Shown here in pieces: positions 1 to 8,806 of a stretch of DNA of 40,725 nt; positions within the stretch are counted from its first letter, which is position 1; every line of letters begins with the position of its first letter. The translations under genes and the position numbers were made by a program. The notes below the pieces were generated by a model, which worked only from the letters and a program-made list of their open reading frames with translations, made no database searches and was not told the origin of the DNA. The stretch covers positions 1-40,725 of the forward strand of contig NZ_CAMLJP010000050.1 in the NCBI RefSeq assembly GCF_946480385.1, in the 5' to 3' direction. Source of the stretch: an uncultured Azospirillum sp. (GTDB taxonomy: Bacteria > Pseudomonadota > Alphaproteobacteria > Azospirillales > Azospirillaceae).

Positions 1-1
1 G

Positions 2-1153
2 ACCGGCAGCAAGCGCCACACCGTGACGATGACGGCGGCCCAGGCCAACGGCTTCACCAGCGTCACCGGGGCCGTGACCGGCGATGCCTTTGCCATCGCC
101 GGGGCGTCGCTGTCCGGCAGCGTCGGGTCGGGCACCGGCAGCACGCTGCAGGCCGGGCAGGTCCAGGCGGAGACGGTGAACGGCGTCACCCTGGTGCATT
201 TCGGGCTGGATTCGACCGCCGGCGCCGACATGACCCTGCGCATCGCCGGCAGCTTCGCCGCGTCGGACATCAGCCTGTCGGGCAACACCATCACGCTGGG
301 GCAGGCCGGCACCGGCGGCTCCACCGGCGGCGGCGATACCGGGGGCGGCACCGGCGGCAACACGGGTGGCGGCACGGGGGGAACGGCCGGGCTGACCCTG
401 ACCGGCACCGACGCCCGCGACTATCTGGCCGGCGGCAGCGGCAACGACACCATCATCAGCAACGCCGGCAACGACTATATGGTCGGCGGCGCCGGCAGCG
501 ACAGCTTCGTCTTCAAGCCGGGTGACGGCTGGGATTACATCGGCGATTTTCAGGCCGGCAGCGGCGGCGACGTGCTGAATGTCGCCGGCTGGAGCGGGCT
601 GAAGGACTTCGCCTCGGTCATGGCCGTCACCGTTCAGGACGGCGCCAACACCGTCGTCCGGTTCGACAACGGCAACAGCGCCATCCTGGCCAACGTCACC
701 CGCAGCAGCCTGACCGCCGCCAACTTCTCGTTCGCAACGGTCGGCGGTTCGACGGGCGGCGGCACCGGCGGGTCGACTGGCGGCCCCACCGGCCAGACCA
801 TCACCGGCACCTCGGCCGGGGAGTTCCTGGCCGGCGGCAGCGGCAACGACACCATCACCGGCAATGGCGGCAACGACTACATAGTCGGCGGCGCCGGACG
901 GGACACCTTCGTCCAGAATGCCGGTGACGGCTGGGACTGCATCGGCGACTTCCAGGCCGGTACCGGCGGCGACGTCGTCGACCTGCGCAGCATCTCCGGC
1001 TTCTCCAGCCTGAACGACGTGCTGACCCACTCGGCGCAGAACGGCGCCGACATGTCGATCGACCTGGGAGCCTTCAACTCCATCAAGATGATGGGCGTCG
1101 ACCGCAACAGCCTGACGGCGGAGAACTTCCTGTTCGCCAACCCGGTGGGCTGA
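2..1153 (+). CDS. RTX-type calcium-binding secreted protein, C-terminal part (5' truncated by window edge)
   Basis: The frame is open to the left edge, so the start lies outside the window. Numbering from the first Met (base 23), residues 1-95 are Ala/Gly/Thr-rich beta-type sequence. Two tandem C-terminal modules follow (about 124-239 and 258-376). Each begins with a glycine/aspartate nonapeptide-like block (LAGGSGNDTI, GNDYMVGGAGSD) typical of haemolysin-type Ca2+-binding repeats, followed by a conserved GDGWD-IGDFQAG segment. Each module is preceded by a Gly/Ser/Thr linker (96-123, 241-257). Proteins of this family are usually exported by type I secretion using an uncleaved C-terminal signal, and the sequence ends with a C-terminal stretch of that kind. 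Function is unknown; it could be an adhesin, an enzyme with an RTX tail or a surface protein, because any catalytic domain is off-window. Confidence 0.8.
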   Translation, partial: TGSKRHTVTMTAAQANGFTSVTGAVTGDAFAIAGASLSGSVGSGTGSTLQAGQVQAETVNGVTLVHFGLDSTAGADMTLRIAGSFAASDISLSGNTITLGQAGTGGSTGGGDTGGGTGGNTGGGTGGTAGLTLTGTDARDYLAGGSGNDTIISNAGNDYMVGGAGSDSFVFKPGDGWDYIGDFQAGSGGDVLNVAGWSGLKDFASVMAVTVQDGANTVVRFDNGNSAILANVTRSSLTAANFSFATVGGSTGGGTGGSTGGPTGQTITGTSAGEFLAGGSGNDTITGNGGNDYIVGGAGRDTFVQNAGDGWDCIGDFQAGTGGDVVDLRSISGFSSLNDVLTHSAQNGADMSIDLGAFNSIKMMGVDRNSLTAENFLFANPVG

Positions 1154-1160
1154 GCTTTTT

Positions 1161-1310
1161 CCCTCTCCCGTCCCGGGAGAGGGAAGGGGCCCAAGCGGAG
1201 CTTGGGAAGGGTGAGGGGTGATCCAAGGAGCCCGAACCGCATGGTTCCTTGGAATACCCCTCACCCTCCCCACTTCGTGGGTCCCCTCCCTCTCCCGGGG
1301 CGGGAGAGGG
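1161..1310. repeat. Large REP/BIME-like inverted repeat, possible bidirectional terminator
   Basis: Nested palindromes fill the gap between two convergent genes. Hairpins lie at 1161-1183 (CCCTCTCCC/GGGAGAGGG), 1190-1206 (CCCAAGC/GCTTGGG), 1269-1281 and 1288-1310 (CCCTCTCCC/GGGAGAGGG). The whole element also folds on itself: 1209-1219 pairs with 1256-1266 (GGGTGAGGGGT/ACCCCTCACCC) and 1223-1229 with 1246-1252 (CCAAGGA/TCCTTGG). This cruciform-type layout is typical of repeated extragenic palindromes in GC-rich Proteobacteria. Its position at two gene tails suggests transcript-end protection or termination; that role is inferred. Confidence 0.75.
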
Positions 1311-1326
1311 CGTTACGCTTACCGCT

Positions 1327-3503
<2,177 letters not shown>

Positions 3504-3536
3504 TGCTGTTGCTGATGCCTTCTCAGCGGGAGCGTA

Positions 3537-4808
3537 TCACTCCGCGGGCGCTTTCACCTGCTCGGCCATGGCGTTGGCGCGGTCCAGCACGGCGTGCAGC
3601 AGCACCTCGCAGCCGGCGGTCGACCATTCCGGGGTCGTCTCCTCGACCTCGTTGTGGCTGATGCCGTCGATGCAGGGGATGAAGACCATGGCGGTCGGCG
3701 CCACCTTCGACAGGTAACAGGCGTCGTGGCCGGCGCCCGAGACGATGTCGCGGAAGCTGTGGCCGGTGCGCTCCACCCCCTTGCGGACGGCGGCGACGCA
3801 GGTCTCGTCGAACTTGATCGGGGCGTAGTACCAGATCTGCTGGAAATCGGTCTCCAGCCCGATCTCGCCGGCGATGCGCTCCACCTCGGCGCGCAGTTCG
3901 CCGTCCATGGCGGCGAGGATGGCGTCGTCGGGATGGCGGAAGTCGACGGTGAAAAAGACGCGGCCGGGAATGACGTTGCGGCTGTTGGGGTGGATCTGCA
4001 TCAGGCCCACCGTGGCGCAGGCCAGCGGGCCGTACTTCATGCCGATCCGGTTGACCGCGTCGACCACGCGCGCGGCGCCCAACAGGGCGTCCTTGCGGCG
4101 GACCATCGGGGTCGGGCCGGCATGGGCCTCCTGGCCGGTGAAGGTGATCTCGTACCAGCGTTGGCCCTGGCAGTCGGTGACGACGCCGATGGTCTTGCCC
4201 TCGATCTCCAGGATCGGACCCTGTTCGATGTGGGCCTCGAAATAGGCGCCGACCTTGCGGCCCCCGACCTCCTGGTCGCCGGCATAGCCGATGCGGGCCA
4301 GCTCCTCGCCCATCGTCTTGCCGTCGAGATCGGCGCGCGACAGGCCGTAGTCGAGGTCGAACACCCCGGCGAAGACGCCGGACGACACCATGGCCGGGGC
4401 GAAGCGCGACCCCTCCTCGTTGGTCCAGACCGCGACCTCCACCGGGGCCTCGGTGACGTAGTTCATGTCGTTCAGGCTGCGCACCACCTCCAGCCCGGCG
4501 AGCACGCCATAAACGCCGTCATACTTGCCGCCGGTCGGCTGGCTGTCGAGATGACTGCCCATGATGACCGGGGGCAGGCTGTCGTCGCGGCCGGGGCGGC
4601 GGGCGAAGATATTGCCCATCTTGTCGACCGACACGGTGCAGCCGGCCTCCTCGCACCAGCGCACGAACAGGTCGCGGCCCTGTTTGTCGAGGTCGGTCAA
4701 CGCCAGCCGGCACACGCCGCCCTTGGGCGTGGCGCCGATCTGCGCCATGTCCATCAGGCTCTGCCACAGGCGCGAGCCGTTCACGGCGACATTCTGCGGG
4801 GTGGACAT
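3537..4808 (-). CDS. Beta-ureidopropionase / N-carbamoyl-amino-acid amidohydrolase (M20 family)
   Basis: This 423-residue zinc-dependent amidohydrolase is of the HyuC/AllC/PydC type. It would hydrolyse N-carbamoyl-beta-alanine, or the methylated analogue from thymine, to the beta-amino acid, CO2 and ammonia. Metal ligands of the family are visible: H86 (GSHLDSQ), D97 (GGKYDG), E131/E132 (NEEGSRF), H193 (EAHIEQG) and H385 (SHNEVE). The dimerisation insert contains GQEAHAGPTPM. It follows preA by 39 bases and precedes the rutR-like gene by 33 bases in the same operon. Allantoate amidohydrolases and L-carbamoylases share this fold, so substrate comes from context: it is the third enzyme needed after PreTA and dihydropyrimidinase. 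Confidence 0.88.
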   Translation of the reverse strand: MSTPQNVAVNGSRLWQSLMDMAQIGATPKGGVCRLALTDLDKQGRDLFVRWCEEAGCTVSVDKMGNIFARRPGRDDSLPPVIMGSHLDSQPTGGKYDGVYGVLAGLEVVRSLNDMNYVTEAPVEVAVWTNEEGSRFAPAMVSSGVFAGVFDLDYGLSRADLDGKTMGEELARIGYAGDQEVGGRKVGAYFEAHIEQGPILEIEGKTIGVVTDCQGQRWYEITFTGQEAHAGPTPMVRRKDALLGAARVVDAVNRIGMKYGPLACATVGLMQIHPNSRNVIPGRVFFTVDFRHPDDAILAAMDGELRAEVERIAGEIGLETDFQQIWYYAPIKFDETCVAAVRKGVERTGHSFRDIVSGAGHDACYLSKVAPTAMVFIPCIDGISHNEVEETTPEWSTAGCEVLLHAVLDRANAMAEQVKAPAE

Positions 4809-4832
4809 GTTGCTCTCTCCTGAAGGTCGTTC

Positions 4833-4860
4833 TTATTCGGCGGCTGATTATTCGGCGGCT
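4833..4860 (-). repeat. Tandem duplication across the preA stop codon
   Basis: The 13-mer TTATTCGGCGGCT occurs at 4833-4845 and again at 4848-4860 (period 15). On the coding strand this is the last four codons of preA with its TAA stop, repeated immediately after the real stop. A similar event marks the end of the GntR gene at 19145. Confidence 0.85.
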
Positions 4861-6131
4861 TCTGGGACGCGCATCGGGTTGCGGGCGTCGTTGGGCCAGG
4901 TGACGTAGGGCAGGTCGGTCTGCTCCGGCACCATGGTGATGCAGTCCGGCACCGGGCAGACATGGTTGCACAGGTTGCAGCCCACGCACTCCTCGTTGAC
5001 CACGGTGAAGACGCGGCGGCCTTCTCCTGCGTCGATGCGGATCGCCTGGTGCGAGGTGTCCTCGCAGACGATGTGGCAGCGGCCGCAATCGATGCACAAG
5101 GCGGGGTCGATCACCGCCTTGGTCGAGAAGTTCATGTTCAGGTCGTTCCAGTTGACGACGTTGCGCACCGCGCGGCCGCTCAACTCGTCGAGGGTGCGGT
5201 AGCCCTTCTCGTCCATCCAGTTGGACAGGCCGTCGATCATGTCCTCGACGATCTTGAAGCCGTAGGTCATGGCGGCGGTGCAGACCTGGACGTTGGTGGC
5301 GCCCAGCGCCAGGAACTCCGCCGCGTCGCGCCATGTCGTGATGCCGCCGATGCCGCTGACCGGCAGGCCGCGGGTATCGGGGATGCGGGCGATCTCCGCC
5401 ACCATGTTCAGCGCGATCGGCTTCACCGCCGGGCCGCAATAGCCGCCATGGCTGCCCTTGCCGTCGACCACCGGGGTCGGCGCCATGGCGTCGAGATCGA
5501 CCGCGACGATCGAGTTCACCGTGTTGATCAGCGAGATCGCGTCGGCGCCGCCGCGCTTGGCCGCTTCGGCCGACCACAGGATGTTGGTGATGTTGGGGGT
5601 CAGCTTGACGATCACCGGCAGGTTGACGGCGTTCTTCACCCAGCGGGTGACCTGCTCCACCATCTCCGGCACCTGCCCGATGGCGGAGCCCATGCCGCGC
5701 TCGCACATGCCGTGCGGGCAGCCGAGGTTGAGTTCCAGGCCGTCGGCGGCTCCGGTCTCGGCGATGCGGCGGGCAAGGCCGGCCCAGGCGGTTTCCGTCA
5801 TGGTCGCCATCAGCGAGACGACCATGGCGCGGTCGGGCCAGTCGCGCTTGACCTGGATGATCTCCTGCAGATTGACGTCGAGCGGCCGGTCGGAGATCAG
5901 CTCGATGTTGTTGAAGCCGATCATCCGGCGGTCGGTGTCGAGATGGGCGCCGTAGCGGCTGGAGACGTTGACCACCGGCGGGTCCTCGCCCAGCGTCTTC
6001 CACACCACGCCGCCCCAGCCCGCCTTGAAAGCGCGGACGACGTTGTAGGCCTTGTCGGTCGGCGGGGCGGAGGCCAGCCAGAAGGGGTTGGGGGAGCGGA
6101 TGCCGGCGATGGTGCTGCGAAGATCGGCCAT
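4848..6131 (-). CDS. preA: NAD-dependent dihydropyrimidine dehydrogenase, catalytic subunit PreA
   Basis: This 427-residue protein reduces uracil or thymine to the 5,6-dihydro base in complex with PreT. Residues 1 to about 330 form the dihydroorotate-dehydrogenase-like FMN barrel (KLTPN at 176-180; SGIGGI at 259-264). Two [4Fe-4S] ferredoxin motifs follow: C346, C349, C352, C356 and C382, C385, C388, C392. The start is set at 6131, where AAAGGGAG precedes the ATG; an in-frame extension to 6239 overlaps preT and is unlikely. In the active-site loop GCPHGMCERGMGSAIGQ, the position holding the catalytic Cys of mammalian DPD (GLACGQ) is I151, while an extra Cys sits at 143. It is co-transcribed with preT, 17 bases upstream. 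Confidence 0.95.
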   Translation of the reverse strand: MADLRSTIAGIRSPNPFWLASAPPTDKAYNVVRAFKAGWGGVVWKTLGEDPPVVNVSSRYGAHLDTDRRMIGFNNIELISDRPLDVNLQEIIQVKRDWPDRAMVVSLMATMTETAWAGLARRIAETGAADGLELNLGCPHGMCERGMGSAIGQVPEMVEQVTRWVKNAVNLPVIVKLTPNITNILWSAEAAKRGGADAISLINTVNSIVAVDLDAMAPTPVVDGKGSHGGYCGPAVKPIALNMVAEIARIPDTRGLPVSGIGGITTWRDAAEFLALGATNVQVCTAAMTYGFKIVEDMIDGLSNWMDEKGYRTLDELSGRAVRNVVNWNDLNMNFSTKAVIDPALCIDCGRCHIVCEDTSHQAIRIDAGEGRRVFTVVNEECVGCNLCNHVCPVPDCITMVPEQTDLPYVTWPNDARNPMRVPEAAE

Positions 6132-6148
6132 GATGTGGCTCCCTTTCC

Positions 6149-7483
6149 TCAGGCGGTCAGGTGGCTGTGGATGGCAAGGGCGGCGAGCTTGCCGTCCTGC
6201 ACCGACTGGACCGTCAGATCCTCGCCCGTGGCGACGCAATCACCGCCGGCCCAGACCTTGGACAGCGTGGTGCGGTAGGCGTCGTCGATGGCGATCTTGC
6301 CGCCGGTGACCTGCAGCCCGTCGAGCGCGTCGGCCGACAGTTTCTGGCCGACCGCCTTCAGCACCATGTCGGCCTGGAGGGTGAAGGTCTCGCCAGTGCC
6401 GGCCAGCTTGCCGTCGGTCAGGCGGGTGCGTTCGAAGGTGATGGTGGTTTCGCCGATTTCCTTGGGCGCGGCGAAGGTCTTGAGGACGACGCCTTCGGTC
6501 TGGGCCAACTCCTGCTCCCAGGCGGTGGCGCCCATCTGGGCCCGGCCGCGGCGGTAGACCAGGGTGACGTCCTCCGCACCCAGGCGCTTCGCCTGGATGG
6601 CGGCATCGATCGCGGTGTTGCCGCCGCCGATCACCACGACGCTGCGGCCCACCGCGGGCGGCTGGCCGGGGGGAGCCTGACGGACACGCTCGATGAAGGC
6701 GGTGGCGTCCTCGACGCCCGCACGCTCCTCGCCGGGGATGGCGAGGCGGTTGTTGGAGCCGAGGCCGACGCCGAGGAAAACGGCGTCGAAATCGGCGCGC
6801 AGGCTGTCGAGCGACAGGTCGGCGCCGAGCTTGCGGCCATGCTCCACCGTGATGCCGCCGATGCCGAGGATGAAGGCGACCTCGCGCTGGGCGAAATCGT
6901 CGGCCATCTTGTAGGGGGCGAGGCCGTATTCGTTGAGGCCGCCGGACTTCGCCTTCGCCTCGAACACCGTCACCTCATGGCCGAGCGTGGCGAGGCGATG
7001 GGCGCAGGACAGGCCGGCCGGGCCGGCACCGACCACGGCAACGCGCTTGCCGGTGGCGGCGGCGCGCGGGAAGGGATGGGCGGGCTCGCCCCCAGATTCT
7101 TTGGCGATCAGGCGGTCCGTGGCGTGGCGTTGCAGCCGGCCGATGGCGACGGGGCGGTCCTCTGCCCGGTTGCGGACGCAGGACTGTTCGCACAGAGTCT
7201 CGGTCGGGCAGACGCGGCCGCAGGTGCCGCCCATGATGTTCTCCGACAGGATCGTCGTCGCGGCACCCTTCAGGTTGCCGGTGGCGATCGAGCGGATGAA
7301 GGCCGGAATGTCGATCCCGGTCGGGCAGGCCTTTATGCAGGGCGCATCGTAGCAGAACAGGCAGCGGTTGCTCTCGGCCAGCGCCTGCACCGGCGTCATC
7401 GCCGGGCTCAGGTCGGCGTAGGGCGAGGCGCGGCCGTCTTCGGCAGGATCTTCGGCGGTGGAAAGCGTAGCGATCAGGGTCAT
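6149..7483 (-). CDS. preT: NAD-dependent dihydropyrimidine dehydrogenase, electron-input subunit PreT
   Basis: This 444-residue flavoprotein takes electrons from NAD(P)H and passes them through iron-sulphur clusters to PreA. The N-terminal GltD-type Fe-S domain has C41, C44, C49, C53 and C88, C92, C98, C102. An FAD-binding GAGPAG (152-157) and a second nucleotide-binding GGGNTA (286-291) follow, with a C-terminal WAGGDC motif. It is the first gene of the minus-strand pyrimidine operon and has a strong AAGGGAAG ribosome site. Upstream lie a perfect sigma-54 promoter (7533-7549) and a putative operator/enhancer module (7593-7637), so nitrogen-limited, pyrimidine-responsive expression is likely. 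Confidence 0.95.
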   Translation of the reverse strand: MTLIATLSTAEDPAEDGRASPYADLSPAMTPVQALAESNRCLFCYDAPCIKACPTGIDIPAFIRSIATGNLKGAATTILSENIMGGTCGRVCPTETLCEQSCVRNRAEDRPVAIGRLQRHATDRLIAKESGGEPAHPFPRAAATGKRVAVVGAGPAGLSCAHRLATLGHEVTVFEAKAKSGGLNEYGLAPYKMADDFAQREVAFILGIGGITVEHGRKLGADLSLDSLRADFDAVFLGVGLGSNNRLAIPGEERAGVEDATAFIERVRQAPPGQPPAVGRSVVVIGGGNTAIDAAIQAKRLGAEDVTLVYRRGRAQMGATAWEQELAQTEGVVLKTFAAPKEIGETTITFERTRLTDGKLAGTGETFTLQADMVLKAVGQKLSADALDGLQVTGGKIAIDDAYRTTLSKVWAGGDCVATGEDLTVQSVQDGKLAALAIHSHLTA

Positions 7484-7532
7484 GGCGGATGGCTTCCCTT
7501 CGGTCGCAGAGCGGCGTGTCTACCGAAGCGTC

Positions 7533-7549
7533 AGCAACCCGCGTGCCAA
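7533..7549 (-). promoter_or_regulatory. Sigma-54 (-24/-12) promoter of the preT operon
   Basis: The minus strand reads TTGGCACGCGGGTTGCT, an exact match to YTGGCACG-N4-TTGCW with GG and GC ten bases apart. The predicted start of transcription is near 7522, giving a leader of about 40 bases to the preT ATG. The E. coli rut pyrimidine operon is also sigma-54/NtrC dependent, which fits the function. The site match is seen directly; use in vivo is inferred. Confidence 0.88.
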
Positions 7550-7592
7550 GAAAACCAACCAGTACTGCCAACGAAGACGGGCGGCGGAAAAG

Positions 7593-7637
7593 CTGACTGT
7601 TCGGTCAAGAACTGACGGTATGGACAGGCATGGTCCG
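7593..7637 (-). promoter_or_regulatory. Two-part upstream control element of preT (RutR-like site plus GGAC/GTCC element)
   Basis: Part 1 (7593-7608, CTGACTGTTCGGTCAA) matches 10 of the 14 defined positions of the E. coli RutR consensus TTGACCA-N2-TGGTCAA; the TTGACC half is exact on the minus strand. The identical 10-mer GAACTGACGG (7609-7618) follows, then part 2, GGACAG (7622-7627) and TGGTCCG (7631-7637). The same parts in the same order occur upstream of the ABC importer at 31074-31115. The element lies about 80-110 bases upstream of the predicted sigma-54 start, where an operator or enhancer would sit. Confidence 0.65.
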
Positions 7638-7758
7638 ATCATGCCAGCCATGCGGATTGCACGCAACTCAGCCTTTTGGCGCCTCTTTTGGCGGCGATAC
7701 GCAAGAAACGCATGGGAATGTGCGGATACGGAAACCGGAAATTTCGCCGTATCAAAGG

Positions 7759-7808
7759 GTTGCATCGGAAAGGCGCTGCCTTCAATTTCGGCAGCGCGCC
7801 TATGCAAC
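7759..7808 (+). promoter_or_regulatory. Structured leader (nested hairpin) upstream of ogt
   Basis: GTTGCAT (7759-7765) pairs with ATGCAAC (7802-7808). Inside it, GCGCTGCC (7773-7780) pairs with GGCAGCGC (7790-7797) around a 9-base loop. The structure ends 18 bases before the ogt ATG and leaves the ribosome site exposed. There is no T-run, so it is not an obvious terminator; a role in mRNA stability or translation is only a guess. Confidence 0.5.
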
Positions 7809-7826
7809 AGGGATCGGGGTGCCGCC

Positions 7827-8348
7827 ATGTCCGCTGCGTCCAGCCTGCTGATCGACCGCACCGCCACGCCCATCGGCGAGCTGATCGTGGTCGCCGACAC
7901 CGACGGCGCTCTGCGCGCGATCGACTGGACCGACCATGAGGACCGGCTGCACCGGCTGCTGCGCCTGCACCATCCCGGCGGTTACGAACTGCGGCCGTCC
8001 GCCGATCCGGGCGGGCTGACGCGGGCCATGGATGCCTATTTCGCGGGCGAGCTTGCGGTGATCGACCGGCTCCCGGTGCGCACCGGCGGGACGCCGTTCC
8101 AGCGCGCGGTGTGGGCGGCGCTGCGCGGCATTCGCTGCGGCGGCACCATTTCCTATCGCGAACTGGCGGCGCTGGCCGGGCGCCCGGCGGCGGTACGGGC
8201 GGCGGGGCATGCCAACGGCGCCAACCCGATCAGCATCGTGGTGCCCTGCCATCGGGTGATCGGCTCCGGCGGGGCGCTGACCGGCTATGGCGGCGGGATG
8301 GAGCGCAAGCGCTGGCTGCTGGCCCATGAAGGCGTGGCCGTACGGTAG
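7827..8348 (+). CDS. ogt: Methylated-DNA--[protein]-cysteine S-methyltransferase
   Basis: This 173-residue suicide DNA-repair enzyme removes O6-methyl groups from guanine onto its own cysteine. The active-site motif PCHRVIG places the acceptor at C141, and the C-terminal domain (about 88-170) has the expected helix-turn-helix and GTISYRELA segment. Residues 1-85 form the short N-terminal domain. The start at 7827 is preceded by GGGATCGGGG and gives a standard Ogt length; an upstream in-frame extension to 7458 would overlap preT antisense and is rejected. The lack of an AraC-type domain separates it from Ada. It is not functionally linked to the neighbouring operons. Confidence 0.93.
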   Translation: MSAASSLLIDRTATPIGELIVVADTDGALRAIDWTDHEDRLHRLLRLHHPGGYELRPSADPGGLTRAMDAYFAGELAVIDRLPVRTGGTPFQRAVWAALRGIRCGGTISYRELAALAGRPAAVRAAGHANGANPISIVVPCHRVIGSGGALTGYGGGMERKRWLLAHEGVAVR

Positions 8349-8467
8349 GCGCGCGCCTACCGCTTTTGCGCAGCGCACTTTGCGGCTCCGCTTCGGTTGT
8401 TGAAGGGAGAGGCGACGCAGCCGGTCAGCCGGCCGGCGCCGTCACCACGCCAACGAAAGGGAGCGCC

Positions 8468-8749
8468 ATGAGCGACAAGAACGACAAGAGCCGGACCGCA
8501 GGCGACAACGAGCGCATGAAGGGCGTGATCGACCAGGCCAAGGATCGGGCCGCCGGCGACCTGTCCGGCCACGAGCAGGACGGGCGCAAGGGCGGCGAGC
8601 AGACCAGGCGCGCCGTCGACGCCATGTCCACCGGCAACACGCCGCGGAGCGGCGACGACCCGCAGCACATCACCGGCGACACCATGCGCACGCCGATGCC
8701 GGACGAGACCGGCGGTGAAGGCGCCAAGCGGCGGGGCAAGGACAAGTAG
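8468..8749 (+). CDS. Small hydrophilic protein of unknown function
   Basis: This 93-residue protein is almost devoid of hydrophobic residues and very rich in Lys, Asp, Glu, Gly and Arg, so it is probably disordered. The segment MKGVIDQAKDRAAGDLSG (17-34) faintly resembles CsbD-type stress proteins, but the match is too weak to name it. A good AAAGGGAG ribosome site precedes the ATG, and a strong intrinsic terminator follows the stop, so it is probably a real single-gene transcript. No signal peptide, membrane segment or cysteine is present. Confidence 0.75.
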   Translation: MSDKNDKSRTAGDNERMKGVIDQAKDRAAGDLSGHEQDGRKGGEQTRRAVDAMSTGNTPRSGDDPQHITGDTMRTPMPDETGGEGAKRRGKDK

Positions 8750-8759
8750 GAACGCAGAA

Positions 8760-8787
8760 GGGGGGACGATCGCCGTCCCCCCTTTTT
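8760..8787 (+). terminator. Intrinsic terminator of the small hydrophilic protein gene
   Basis: A perfect 9-bp stem GGGGGGACG/CGTCCCCCC with a 5-base loop (8769-8773) is followed by TTTTT (8783-8787). It starts 10 bases after the stop codon. Confidence 0.92.
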
Positions 8788-8806
8788 CGGTGGAGAACGG
8801 CCGTCG

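Larger units (their letters stand above)
7484..7826. other. Divergent intergenic region preT / ogt
   Basis: These 343 bases hold no convincing gene. They contain the preT sigma-54 promoter, the two-part upstream element (7593-7637), a direct repeat of CTTTTGGCG (7673-7681 and 7685-7693) and a long hairpin directly ahead of the ogt start (7759-7808). Confidence 0.7.

Noticed and set aside
308..391. Short Gly/Ser/Thr-coding repeats taken as a possible CRISPR or tandem-repeat locus
   Set aside because: They are in frame within the RTX protein as flexible linkers, with no spacers or direct-repeat periodicity.
2..1153. RTX protein as substrate of the exporter at 20141-27048
   Set aside because: RTX proteins use peptidase-lacking (CLD-type) type I systems and a C-terminal signal; this exporter has an active C39 protease for Gly-Gly leaders, and the loci are 19 kb apart.
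7673..7693. Direct repeat CTTTTGGCG x2 upstream of ogt
   Set aside because: Only two short copies 12 bases apart, with no counterpart at the importer promoter or elsewhere noticed; kept only as a note.
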